Below the pieces are notes generated by a model. That model was not told where the DNA came from. It worked only from the letters and a program-made list of their open reading frames with translations, and ran no database searches. A stretch of 64,000 nt of DNA from NCBI GenBank assembly GCA_022843625.1, contig JALHNH010000009.1, positions 62,001 to 126,000 on the forward strand. Reading direction: 5' to 3'. The stretch's first letter is position 1. Each line of letters begins with the position of its first letter. Shown here in pieces: positions 27,854 through 36,033 of the stretch. The stretch is from Bryobacter sp. (GTDB taxonomy: Bacteria; Acidobacteriota; Terriglobia; Bryobacterales; Bryobacteraceae). The position numbers and the translations under genes were made by a program.

Positions 27854-28792
27854 CTATCGGGCAACGAGCTGTGGCCGGTTGCCCTTCCATTTCACTTCCA
27901 CAAAATCGAGCTTCCAGGTCTTGCCATTGTCATCGTTGCCCTGGAAGAAGAGATAGGTCTTTCCGTCCTCGTCAACAAACACACCGGGATGACCGGATTC
28001 TGAGGAGTTCCAGCTTCCAGGCTTGCCTACGGGGAGAAACGGTTGCTGCGAGAGCCGCTTCCACTGGACGCCATCGCGGCTGAGGGCCACCCCCACCTGT
28101 TGTGGAGCATTGTTGTAGGCTCCCGCATAGAACATCACGAGTTGTTTGCCGCGAACCACTACGCTAGGTGCTTCGATGCAATCCTGCTCCCAGGGGAGTT
28201 CTGGCTTGAGCAGAGACCCGTCGCCGAGTTGCTTCCACTCGGAGCGATCAAAACCGCCGGAGGAGACGGCACCGGTGAGCATCTGCACTTTCATGCCAGG
28301 ATCTCTGGTGGCTGCCATCAGGTACCACTTGCCGTCGTGGCGGAAGACTTCTGCATCAATGGCCCTGCCGCTATTCCAGGCTCCGGTGGGATGAAAGACC
28401 GGGTTGGTTGGATTACGTGCAAACTTCAAACCATCTTTTGACCTTGCGTGACAAATGGCATCTTTCGGACCGTTGCCATAGGTCTGATAGAAGAGATGCA
28501 CTTCGCCGTCGATTACTTTGGCGAATGGCGCGGCTACGCCCTTGTTTTCGTAATCGGTTTCTGCGACAACTTCGCCGACCTTGGTCCAGTCGCGTAGATT
28601 TTTGCTCTCAGCAATTCCAATGGCCCAACCATCTTTGGGCCTGCCGTCCCCAAAACTCGGGATCGAATAATAAAGAAGATAGCGGCCACCGAAGCGGATG
28701 ACCGAGGGGTCTTTAGCGAAGGGCCGGCCGAGCCGGGAGGTGTCACCCCAAGGCAATGCGGCCAAGAGGAAAAGGGAAGCGAGAAGTGGCAT
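27854..28792 (-). CDS. Secreted five-bladed beta-propeller glycosidase-like protein (GH43/GH32 type)
   Basis: 312 residues with a signal peptide (MPLLASLFLLAALPW). Blade motifs include FAKDPSVIRFGGRYLLYYS, GWAIGIAESKNLRDWTKV, AAPFAKVIDGEVHLFYQTYG, IDAEVFRHDGKWYLMAATRD and CIEAPSVVVRGKQLVMFYAG. The repeated acidic residues at blade starts (KDPS, IDAE, IEAP) match the three catalytic acids of GH43/GH32/GH117-like enzymes. An exo-acting glycosidase on plant or microbial polysaccharide is likely; exact specificity is not assignable. It lies 9 bases downstream of the MacB-like permease gene. Confidence 0.78.
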   Translation of the reverse strand: MPLLASLFLLAALPWGDTSRLGRPFAKDPSVIRFGGRYLLYYSIPSFGDGRPKDGWAIGIAESKNLRDWTKVGEVVAETDYENKGVAAPFAKVIDGEVHLFYQTYGNGPKDAICHARSKDGLKFARNPTNPVFHPTGAWNSGRAIDAEVFRHDGKWYLMAATRDPGMKVQMLTGAVSSGGFDRSEWKQLGDGSLLKPELPWEQDCIEAPSVVVRGKQLVMFYAGAYNNAPQQVGVALSRDGVQWKRLSQQPFLPVGKPGSWNSSESGHPGVFVDEDGKTYLFFQGNDDNGKTWKLDFVEVKWKGNRPQLVAR

Positions 28793-28801
28793 CCCTCCAA
28801 T

Positions 28802-30007
28802 TTACTCGTAACGAAGAGCTTCGATTGGATTGAGCTGACTGGCACGGTTGGCCGGCAGCATTCCAAAGACCAGCCCCACAGCGAAAGAGACAAAGAAGGC
28901 AACGATGACACTGAGCGGGGAAATTGCGACACCAAACTCAGGCACCAGCCATTGAGCGATCAACGGGCCGCTGATGCCGACGATGATTCCCAGCAGGCCA
29001 CCGCCAGTTGAGATCAAGACCGCCTCCATCAAAAACTGTGCGAGAACCGCGCGACGAGAGGCACCTACAGCCATACGAATGCCGATCTCTTTGGTGCGCT
29101 CGGTCACCGTTACCAACATGATGTTCATGATGCCAATGCCACTGATCACAAGGGCAATCGCAGCTACCAGCACCAGCACAAAAGTAAGGATGAGGCTGAT
29201 GTTTTTGGCTGTGTCAAGTATGGCTCCGAGATTATCGACGAAGTAACGGGCACCCTTGCGGTGGCGTGCTTCGAGGATCACCTTGACGTCGGCAGTGATG
29301 CCCTCAACGTCTTCGGCGCGCTTGGCCTGGATGTACATCGGGTCAATACGCTCGACCCTGTTGTAGTAACGAAGAACCGTTATTGGCACCACCATCGCCC
29401 GTTCGGCCAATTCGCTGAGGCCAAAGCTCTGTACGCGCTCGCGAAATACTCCGATCACCACGAATTGATGGTCTTTGACTTTAAGCAGCTTGCCCACCGC
29501 AGCCTGGTTGCTGCCATAGAGCAGGAGAGCCAAAGGCTCTGTAAGCATCGTCGCCTTGGTGCGCTGCTTCACTTCTTCGGCGTCAAAATACCGGCCAGCC
29601 AGCAGGATTAGATTGCGTACCTTTGGATAATACTCATCCACACCAAGCACGCTGGTGTCTTGCGGCTTGCCATCGATCACCAGGCTATTGCTACTGGCCA
29701 TGGTGGCCGTGACCGCCACAATACGATCTGCAAGCTTCACCCGCACCGCCTCAACGTCGGCCAGCTTTACAAAGTCGCCGTCACTTTGTTCGGCATCACG
29801 GCTGCCAGCTTCAAAATAAGCCCAGACGACATTTGAGCCAATGCCCTTGATCTGATCGAGAATGAACTCGGTGCTGGTGAGCGAGATGGTGACCACGAGA
29901 ATGACACTGGCGTTTCCGATCACCAGGCCAAGCGAGGTAAGCAAGGTACGGACACGATTCGCCTTTAGTGCCTCATAGCTGGACTTGAGAACCTCACCGA
30001 GTTTCAA
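28802..30007 (-). CDS. MacB/FtsX-type ABC transporter permease without adjacent ATPase
   Basis: 401 residues. The order is one N-terminal membrane helix (TLLTSLGLVIGNASVILVVTISL), a periplasmic MacB core of about 230 residues, then three C-terminal helices in an FtsX domain (ISLILTFVLVLVAAIALVISGIGIMNIMLVTVTERTKEIGIRMAVGASRRAV). GIMNIMLVTVTERTKEIGIR is the family signature. MacB-type permeases are mechanotransmitters that export siderophores, lipoproteins or peptides and need an ATPase partner, which is not encoded next to it. It is preceded by a TPR protein gene 3 bases upstream. Confidence 0.87.
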   Translation of the reverse strand: MKLGEVLKSSYEALKANRVRTLLTSLGLVIGNASVILVVTISLTSTEFILDQIKGIGSNVVWAYFEAGSRDAEQSDGDFVKLADVEAVRVKLADRIVAVTATMASSNSLVIDGKPQDTSVLGVDEYYPKVRNLILLAGRYFDAEEVKQRTKATMLTEPLALLLYGSNQAAVGKLLKVKDHQFVVIGVFRERVQSFGLSELAERAMVVPITVLRYYNRVERIDPMYIQAKRAEDVEGITADVKVILEARHRKGARYFVDNLGAILDTAKNISLILTFVLVLVAAIALVISGIGIMNIMLVTVTERTKEIGIRMAVGASRRAVLAQFLMEAVLISTGGGLLGIIVGISGPLIAQWLVPEFGVAISPLSVIVAFFVSFAVGLVFGMLPANRASQLNPIEALRYE

Positions 30008-30010
30008 GAT

Positions 30011-30859
30011 TTAAGCTCCCTGGATCCGGGCAAGAAGTTTGCGGGCTTCGTCTCTGTGATCGTCATCCGGTTTGACCTTGGTTGCCAGGTATTGCTGCAG
30101 AAGCTGGCGGGCTTCCGGCAAGTTGCGCTTCTGTTCTACCAGCAGGTTCGCACGCCCCCACAAGTAGGTTGGATGATTGGGTTCAATTTTGCGAGCCTGC
30201 TCAAAAATCGCATCACTTTCCTGGGTACGGCCACGTTTGGCGACAAACTTTGCGAGGTCCACCACGCGCCCAATCTGTTTGGGGGCAAGTTCCATACTGC
30301 GGCGCAGTTGGGCTTCGGCTGCGCTGTAATCTTTCTTCTCCTCTGCGAGACGAGCCATGGCCCAGTGCCGCTCCACCGGATCCACTGCTGCAATTTTTTC
30401 GATCAAGGCCTGGGCCTTGTCGAGACCGCCACCAAGAAATCCAGGAGCCTGCAGGTAGTATTCAAAAAGGTCGTTGAGGGCTTCAATGTTGCGTGCGTCA
30501 AGGTCTACGGCACGTTCAAAATTCTGCCTTGCTTTGGCGGCGTAACCAGGTGCTGTAACGAAGGAACTCAACTCTGCGCGGCGGCCGTAACTCCTGCCGA
30601 GCCAGTGCCAGTGGGTACTGGCTCTGGGCTCAAGCTGCGTAGCGAGCTCAAAACTCTCAGTCGCCTTCTTGTAGTCGCCCATCATGAAATAATTGCGGCC
30701 CAGTAGATTTCTCTCGCTGCCCGACTTGTCTTTAATTGCCTCGATTGTCTTCGCACTGGCGGAATAGTCTGTTTTCTCGTACAATGTGCGCGCTTTTTCA
30801 AAAGTGGCAGTATCGGCCAAGACTAACAAAACAATGTGCTTGAAGATTAGCAATCGCAT
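30011..30859 (-). CDS. Secreted TPR protein
   Basis: 282 residues. A hydrophobic N-terminus (LLIFKHIVLLVLADTATF) is followed by TPR-like helical pairs: LLGRNYFMMGDYKKATESFELATQLEPRAS, AKARQNFERAVDLDARNIEALNDLFEYYL, AMARLAEEKKDYSAAEAQLRRSMELAP and AIFEQARKIEPNHPTYLWGRANLLVE. It is the first gene of the permease/hydrolase/GNAT group and sits only three bases before the permease, so it may be that permease's periplasmic partner. AAGGATG precedes the ATG, and a perfect 6-base-arm inverted repeat lies immediately upstream of it. Confidence 0.84.
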   Translation of the reverse strand: MRLLIFKHIVLLVLADTATFEKARTLYEKTDYSASAKTIEAIKDKSGSERNLLGRNYFMMGDYKKATESFELATQLEPRASTHWHWLGRSYGRRAELSSFVTAPGYAAKARQNFERAVDLDARNIEALNDLFEYYLQAPGFLGGGLDKAQALIEKIAAVDPVERHWAMARLAEEKKDYSAAEAQLRRSMELAPKQIGRVVDLAKFVAKRGRTQESDAIFEQARKIEPNHPTYLWGRANLLVEQKRNLPEARQLLQQYLATKVKPDDDHRDEARKLLARIQGA

Positions 30860-30872
30860 GAACTCATCCTTT

Positions 30873-30888
30873 GTTAGTATACACTAAC
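30873..30888 (-). promoter_or_regulatory. Perfect inverted repeat, candidate operator
   Basis: GTTAGT-ATAC-ACTAAC is a 16-base inverted repeat 14 bases upstream of the TPR gene start. On the minus strand it contains TATACT, a good -10 hexamer, so a bound repressor would block RNA polymerase. It probably controls the TPR-permease-hydrolase-GNAT group. The symmetry resembles sites of small winged-helix repressors (PadR or BlaI type), but no such regulator is encoded nearby. Confidence 0.45.
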
Positions 30889-30983
30889 TTAAACATCCAA
30901 TTCACTCATACGACGTTGTGTGCCACGGCAGCGGATTCAAAAAGATGCCCTGCACTTGCTACACTTGTCCTTCAGCCCTCACT

Positions 30984-31373
30984 ATGCGTAGAACACTTCT
31001 GGCCAGCCTCGCACTCGCGCTGTTTCTGCCCGCGCAGGACAAGAAGCCCAAAACGCCTGAGCTTGAAATTACGCAGGTCTCGGTACATCGGATTGACGAT
31101 ACTTTACTGGCGGCTGATGGCAGTATCCGAAACACTAGCACCAAGACTTACAACAAGGTTCAAATTGTGTTCGAGTTTTTTGCGCCAGGCAAACAGTCGA
31201 TCACAATTCAGCGTGGATCCCCCGAGCCGGATGTGATCCCGCCAGGTGAGTTGGTGGAATTTCACCTGCAACTGCGTGCACCGGCCCGGGCGGTGCAAGT
31301 AACGCTTGGGGCAGAAGACGGCAGTGGCCGTGAACTCCGTGTCGGCAAGCCCGGCCCCTATCCAGTCGAATAA
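30984..31373 (+). CDS. FxLYD-like secreted domain protein
   Basis: 129 residues from ATG 30984. A signal peptide (RRTLLASLALALFLPAQ) is followed by a single beta-sandwich: LEITQVSVHRIDDTLLAADGSIRNTSTKTYNKVQIVFEFFAPG...PGELVEFHL. This fits the FxLYD fold of small bacterial secreted proteins. Role unknown. The frame extends upstream to 30918 but that Cys-rich extension is not credible. The aroA start codon comes 4 bases after its stop, so the two are likely co-transcribed although functionally unrelated. Confidence 0.72.
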   Translation: MRRTLLASLALALFLPAQDKKPKTPELEITQVSVHRIDDTLLAADGSIRNTSTKTYNKVQIVFEFFAPGKQSITIQRGSPEPDVIPPGELVEFHLQLRAPARAVQVTLGAEDGSGRELRVGKPGPYPVE

Positions 31374-31377
31374 CAGA

Positions 31378-32655
31378 ATGATTGAAAGCATACATCCAGC
31401 CAAGAGTCTCTCTGGCGCTATCCGCCTTCCAGGCGACAAATCCATTTCACACCGTTGGGCGATGATCGCCGGGCTTGCCGAGGGCAAGACAACGATCCAC
31501 GGCTATTCCACAGGCGAAGATTGCCACTCAACCCTTGGCATTCTCAAACGGCTTGGCATCGAAGTCGATGATCAGGGCAGCGAAGTCTCGATTATGGGCA
31601 AGGGCCTCAATGGCCTCAGTGCGCCGGGCGAAGCGCTGGACGCTGGAAATTCCGGCTCGACGATCCGCATGATGAGCGGGATCCTGGCAGGGCAGTCGTT
31701 CACCTCACACATACATGGGGATGAGTCGCTCTCGAAGCGCCCGATGCAGCGGGTGATGACACCGCTGGCAGAGATGGGCGCAACCATCATAGCTACAGAT
31801 GGCAAGTATCCGCCGCTTGAGATTCGTGGCGCAGCACTTAAGGCAATTGATTATGCGACACCCGTGGCCAGCGCTCAGGTGAAGACCTGCGTGCTCTTTG
31901 CCGGAATGTTTTGCGACGGCGAGACAATTGTTCGTGAACCGATCAAGACACGGGACCATAGCGAGCTGGCGTTGCGGATGTTTGGCGCAGACGTCAAAAG
32001 TGTTGGCAACGTGATTACAATTCAGGGCCGTCCGAAGCTTCTTGGCAAGGATCTCACGGTGCCCGGCGATTTGAGTTCTTCGGCATTCTTCTTATCAGCC
32101 GCGTTGATGATCCCGGATTCGAATCTGGTAATCGCTGGCGTTGGCCTGAACCCTACGCGCACGGCATTGCTGGATTACCTGGCCAGCATTGGTGCCGAGA
32201 TCAAGGTGCTCAATGTTGGGGAACAACATGGAGAACTGGTTGGCGACATTATGGTGCGGGGTAGCGTAAAGAAGGCGGGCTTAATCTCAGGTGCGCTGAC
32301 GGCGCAATTGATTGATGAGATTCCGACTCTCGCGGTTCTGGGTGCGGCTACCGGCGGCCTCGATGTTCGAGACGCATCCGAGTTGAGGATCAAGGAAACC
32401 GACCGCATCGCTACCGTTGCTGAAAATTTCAAGCGGGCCGGGGTTGAGATTGAAGTGCGTGAAGACGGGTTCACCGTGCCCGGCAATCAGAAGTTCCACG
32501 CCGCTCAGTTTGACAGCTTTGGCGATCACCGCATCGCAATGGCTTTTGCCGTAGCCGGACTGGTTGCCGATGGGCCTTCCGAGATTCTTCGGGCAGAAGC
32601 GGCTAGTGTCAGCTTTCCTGAGTTTTATTCCACACTCCGCAAAATCACCAGTTAA
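31378..32655 (+). CDS. aroA: 3-phosphoshikimate 1-carboxyvinyltransferase (EPSP synthase)
   Basis: 425 residues. It transfers enolpyruvyl from PEP to shikimate-3-phosphate, the sixth step of the shikimate pathway. Motifs: LSGAIRLPGDKSISHRWAMIAGLAEG, ALDAGNSGSTIRMMSGILAG, GDLSSSAFFLSAALMIP, LRIKETDRIATVAENFKRAGVEI and FDSFGDHRIAMAFAVAGLVA. The start at ATG 31378 gives the standard length and N-terminus. The frame upstream to 31306 lies within the preceding gene and was discarded. A histidine-kinase-like gene starts 6 bases after the stop. Confidence 0.95.
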   Translation: MIESIHPAKSLSGAIRLPGDKSISHRWAMIAGLAEGKTTIHGYSTGEDCHSTLGILKRLGIEVDDQGSEVSIMGKGLNGLSAPGEALDAGNSGSTIRMMSGILAGQSFTSHIHGDESLSKRPMQRVMTPLAEMGATIIATDGKYPPLEIRGAALKAIDYATPVASAQVKTCVLFAGMFCDGETIVREPIKTRDHSELALRMFGADVKSVGNVITIQGRPKLLGKDLTVPGDLSSSAFFLSAALMIPDSNLVIAGVGLNPTRTALLDYLASIGAEIKVLNVGEQHGELVGDIMVRGSVKKAGLISGALTAQLIDEIPTLAVLGAATGGLDVRDASELRIKETDRIATVAENFKRAGVEIEVREDGFTVPGNQKFHAAQFDSFGDHRIAMAFAVAGLVADGPSEILRAEAASVSFPEFYSTLRKITS

Positions 32656-32661
32656 GGCAAT

Positions 32662-33291
32662 ATGCCCGACCGCCTCCATCACCTAACGCTCGCAGGAGTT
32701 GTTCATGACTTGAACAACGTTTTTGAGACGCTGTTTGAGGCCAACGACGTATTGAAGCTGGACCCGAAGTACGCAAAGCTGAGTGCAACCATCAAGCGGT
32801 CACTCAAGCATGGTGCGCGCATCGTGAAGAGCCTGGAGACCCAGGGTGGCCTTACCGATGCCGCACGCATGATCGAGCAGGTGGAAGCGCTGCTGATGGA
32901 TTACCTGATCTCTTCGCGTGGTCCAGCCATTGCCGTAGTGACAGAGATCGAGCCCAACCTGCAGATTGCCGGGAATCGTGGGGCCTGGGAGCGGGTACTC
33001 CTGAATCTATTTCTGAATGCGGCTCGCATGATGTCCCAGGGTGGAACGATTTCTGTAAGTGCAAGAAGCGGGTCGAACGGGGTTGAGATTGTAGTGATCG
33101 ATAGTGGGCCGGGGATCCCGGCCAAGGTGCTGCCCAGCCTGTTCGAACCCGGCTTTACCACCACACCTCGACACAAAGGGCTGGGGCTTCATATTGTGCG
33201 CTCCATTGTAGAGAGCCAGGGTGGAACCGTTTCCGCAGCAAACCGCGAAGATCAGCCGGGGGCGGCCTTCCGGATTCTTCTACCTCGGTAA
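32662..33291 (+). CDS. Minimal histidine kinase (HisKA-like plus HATPase) without sensor domain
   Basis: 209 residues, soluble. An H-box-like GVVHDLNNVFETL places the candidate phospho-His at residue 15. The HATPase domain has an N box (LLNLFLNAARMM, Asn119), G1 DSGPGIP (147-153), an F box LFEPGFTTT and G2 KGLGLHIVRS. There is no input, membrane or receiver domain and no response regulator gene nearby. It may be a phosphorelay or anti-sigma-like module, or a kinase that docks onto a separate sensor. It lies 6 bases after aroA. Its 3' end overlaps the convergent deacetylase gene by 12 bases. Confidence 0.82.
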   Translation: MPDRLHHLTLAGVVHDLNNVFETLFEANDVLKLDPKYAKLSATIKRSLKHGARIVKSLETQGGLTDAARMIEQVEALLMDYLISSRGPAIAVVTEIEPNLQIAGNRGAWERVLLNLFLNAARMMSQGGTISVSARSGSNGVEIVVIDSGPGIPAKVLPSLFEPGFTTTPRHKGLGLHIVRSIVESQGGTVSAANREDQPGAAFRILLPR

Positions 33292-34092
33292 CTTGTTGTA
33301 GCCCACGAGGTGTATCTCGTTTTCAGAGATTGCCTCTCGCACGCTGGGGTCAATCAGCGCCTGCAGTTCGAGTTCGCGGCTTTCTTTGAGACGGGTGGGC
33401 GCAGCGCGAAGTTCTTCGCCGAGGATGCCGGGGTGGCACATGAATTCGGTGGAGCCAACGGGCAAAAAGTCGATCAGGCGCACGAGGTCCTGGGCGCTGA
33501 AGTTGCCGGTCCAGAGAAAACCGGCGAAGTGGTTTGTGGAGCGAGCCCCGTGACGGGCAAGTACGTTGTCGAAGTGCGGCCGGAAGCGCGCCATCAACAG
33601 CGAGGCAGCGCGGGTCTTCCAACTTGCACCAAGGCTACTGAGGGGCAAATCAAATGGCTTGCGCACCCAGCGAATCGAGTATTTTTCACTGATTCGCGCC
33701 ACCGCATGGAGCACAGAAGGAAGCAGGTGCGTGTGTTTGTGCGTGTCGAGGTGAGAGGGCCGGATTCCGGCCGCGAGAATCTTTTCCACTTGCGCTTCGA
33801 ACTCTTTAAGGAGATCCCAGCGGCCGACAAGGAGGTCTGCGATAAGTGCACCGACTGATGAAGGCAGAGGACAGCCCGGCTGGCTTAGGCTTTGACCCTG
33901 TACCAATTGCAGGTGAACTCCTATATCGAGTGCCGGAGTCTCCGCGGCCAACTCTAGTGCATGATCAAAAGCATCGCCATTGGCCATGAGTGTGGTGCTT
34001 GTGAGGATCCCCTCACGGTGAGCACGCACGATACCGTCGTTCACGTCTCGCGTGAAGCCGAAGTCATCCGCATTGACAACCAGGTAGCGCAA
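33280..34092 (-). CDS. ChbG/HpnK (YdjC) family carbohydrate deacetylase
   Basis: 270 residues. VNADDFGFTRDVNDGIVRAHREGILTSTTLM is the family N-terminus with the metal-binding Asp pair. DTHKHTHLLPSVL supplies the His ligands and STEFMCHPG the C-terminal one. Members remove N-acetyl groups from diacetylchitobiose-phosphate, or act as HpnK in hopanoid biosynthesis. No chitobiose or hopanoid genes are adjacent, so the substrate is open. It lies 10 bases downstream of the MCE gene and may be the last gene of the Mla-type operon, which would favour a lipid-related substrate. Confidence 0.87.
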   Translation of the reverse strand: MRYLVVNADDFGFTRDVNDGIVRAHREGILTSTTLMANGDAFDHALELAAETPALDIGVHLQLVQGQSLSQPGCPLPSSVGALIADLLVGRWDLLKEFEAQVEKILAAGIRPSHLDTHKHTHLLPSVLHAVARISEKYSIRWVRKPFDLPLSSLGASWKTRAASLLMARFRPHFDNVLARHGARSTNHFAGFLWTGNFSAQDLVRLIDFLPVGSTEFMCHPGILGEELRAAPTRLKESRELELQALIDPSVREAISENEIHLVGYNKLPR

Positions 34093-34102
34093 GCTTGTCT
34101 TC

Positions 34103-35173
34103 CTAGAAGAGGGCGAGTTTGATGCGCAAAAATTTCTTGGGGTTGGCCCGAAAATCCTTCATCAGGCCCTTCATCTCGACTGCCGTGCCATCTAGGTTCT
34201 CATAGAGAGAAGGGTTGACCAGAAGTTGGCCGAGCGAGCCTTCGCCCCGGTTGACCTTGTCGAGCATGGTATCCACTCGGCCAATGGTTGCCGACAGCTG
34301 TTTGGCTAGCGCATCGCTCTTGAGCAACTGCCCAGCCGTACCCTTGCCTTCGTTGAGATCTGCCAGGAGCTTTCGCATTTCGACAATACTTGCCCTCGTC
34401 TCAACATAGATGCTGTCGTCTTTGAGGAGCTTGCCAGCAGTTCCCTGCCCGGCCTGAATGTCGGCAACAATCTGATCCATGCGGCCTAAGGTTTTGCGTA
34501 CATCGTTGTACAACGTCTCGTCGCTCAAGAGCTTGCCGAGAGTACCCTTGCCAGCATTCAGGGCGGTGGAGAGCCGCTCCACTTCTTTCATGATGTTGTT
34601 GAAACGGTTGTAGAGTTCTTCGTCTACCAGCAACTTGCCTATGGTGCCTTTACCAGCTTCCACCTGGCCGACAATGCCTTCTGCCTTGGTAAGAATATTC
34701 TGCAGCACTGCGATCGTTTGGGAAGCTTGAGCCTGAATGTCGTCGAGCTCGGCGCTGGATCCGCTAGGGAGTTCGCCGCCCTTGGCTATGGGGGTTGTCG
34801 ATGCGCCTTTTTTGATTGCGATCAGTTTGGCACCGAGTAAATTTTCAGCTCCGATTGTGACCTTGGAATCATTGGGGATCGAGGGAAGCATCTTGTCTTC
34901 AATTTCGAGGGTCACCTTGATAATGCGGTTTTGACGGTTCTCGCCGGAGAGCCCGATGTCGGTGACCTTGCCGACAAGGACGCCATTCAGGCGCACCGGC
35001 GCATTTTTGAGCAGACCTCCGCTGGTGTCGAGAAAAGCGAAGACTTTTGAGCGGGCCTCGAACATGTTAGTCGAACTGGTGATGTAAAAAATCAGAGCGG
35101 TGAGCAAGACCAATGCCGCAATGGCAAGCAGGCCTACCCTGAGTTTTGCCCAACTGGTTTTATTGGTAGTCAT
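34103..35173 (-). CDS. MCE/MlaD-family lipid-transport protein with five 34-residue repeats
   Basis: 356 residues. One N-terminal membrane helix (LLAIAALVLLTALIFYI) anchors it to the inner membrane. The MCE domain is at about 40-122 (VFAFLDTSGGLLKNAPVRLNGVLVGKVTDI). The C-terminal half has five units beginning at residues 174, 208, 242, 276 and 310, each opening with G(K/Q/E)G(T/S)xG(K/Q)LL and exactly 34 residues apart, likely helical. MCE proteins form hexameric rings that move phospholipids between membranes. It overlaps the ATPase gene by ATGA. Confidence 0.9.
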   Translation of the reverse strand: MTTNKTSWAKLRVGLLAIAALVLLTALIFYITSSTNMFEARSKVFAFLDTSGGLLKNAPVRLNGVLVGKVTDIGLSGENRQNRIIKVTLEIEDKMLPSIPNDSKVTIGAENLLGAKLIAIKKGASTTPIAKGGELPSGSSAELDDIQAQASQTIAVLQNILTKAEGIVGQVEAGKGTIGKLLVDEELYNRFNNIMKEVERLSTALNAGKGTLGKLLSDETLYNDVRKTLGRMDQIVADIQAGQGTAGKLLKDDSIYVETRASIVEMRKLLADLNEGKGTAGQLLKSDALAKQLSATIGRVDTMLDKVNRGEGSLGQLLVNPSLYENLDGTAVEMKGLMKDFRANPKKFLRIKLALF

Positions 35174-36033
35174 GCTGAAAGTTGATGCCCTCGATCTCCA
35201 CTTGGCCCTAATTTGGGCGGAGGTTGATGCAATACAAATTGTGACACATAGGGATCACGGGAGGATTCAAGCTGTTGCTGGGTGCCGGAGAAGACGATGC
35301 GGCCTTCGTCCATCACGATGAAAGTCGTATTGAGGTTGGCGTACTGGCCATAAGGGAGAGCGCGGACTACATCGTGGATTGCGTCATTCCAGTGATAATT
35401 GGCGGCCATCGCGCCGTCCTGATATCGGTGAGTAGCGAGCACGGTGGTTGTCTTGCGTAGCTCTCGCTGCTTTACGATCAGCGACATGATGGTGTGCGCG
35501 GTGATTGGATCGAGGCCAGCGGTGGGCGAATCGTAGAGGGAGATTTTGGGGTTGGTAACGTTGGCCCGGGCAATCCCTACGCGGCGGCGCATGCCGCCGG
35601 AGAGTTCACTGGGGAACTTGTCGAGGGTATGACCGAGTTCGACGAAGTCGAGCGATTCCTGAACTCTGGCAGTGATTTCATTTTCAGGGGCGGCGAGGTT
35701 CTTCTGGTTGCGCAGCGGGTAGGCAACGTTGTCGGCGATGGTCAGAGAATCGAAGAGGCCACCTTCCTGAAAGAGGACGCCGACTTCGCTGCGGATGCCA
35801 AAGAGTTCGGTTTCCTTTAGACGGGTGATATCGTGACCGAGCAGTTCGATGCGGCCGGAATCCGCCTGAATCAGGGACATCGCCAATTTGAGCAGAACGG
35901 TTTTGCCACTCCCTGCGGCACCGAGAAGGATGAATGTATCTCCTTCGTGTACGGTCAAGTTGATCTTGTCCAGCACGAGCTTGCCGTCGTAGGAGAGCGA
36001 GACGTTTTCAAACTTGAGAATGGGTGCAGACAT
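35170..36033 (-). CDS. Mla-type ABC transporter ATPase lacking the Walker B glutamate
   Basis: 287 residues from ATG 36033. Walker A GAAGSGKT (38-45), Q loop FQEGGLFDSLTI, signature LSGGM and H loop ATHRYQDG (His202) are intact. The Walker B end reads ISLYDSPTAGLDP, so the catalytic Glu after Asp168 is Ser (codon TCG). Between the H loop and the C-terminus is an extra 40-residue insertion (AMAANYHWNDAIHDVVRAL). It energises the MlaE-like permease, which it overlaps by one base (TGATG). The in-frame extension to 36261 runs through the permease gene and is not real. Confidence 0.88.
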   Translation of the reverse strand: MSAPILKFENVSLSYDGKLVLDKINLTVHEGDTFILLGAAGSGKTVLLKLAMSLIQADSGRIELLGHDITRLKETELFGIRSEVGVLFQEGGLFDSLTIADNVAYPLRNQKNLAAPENEITARVQESLDFVELGHTLDKFPSELSGGMRRRVGIARANVTNPKISLYDSPTAGLDPITAHTIMSLIVKQRELRKTTTVLATHRYQDGAMAANYHWNDAIHDVVRALPYGQYANLNTTFIVMDEGRIVFSGTQQQLESSRDPYVSQFVLHQPPPKLGPSGDRGHQLSA

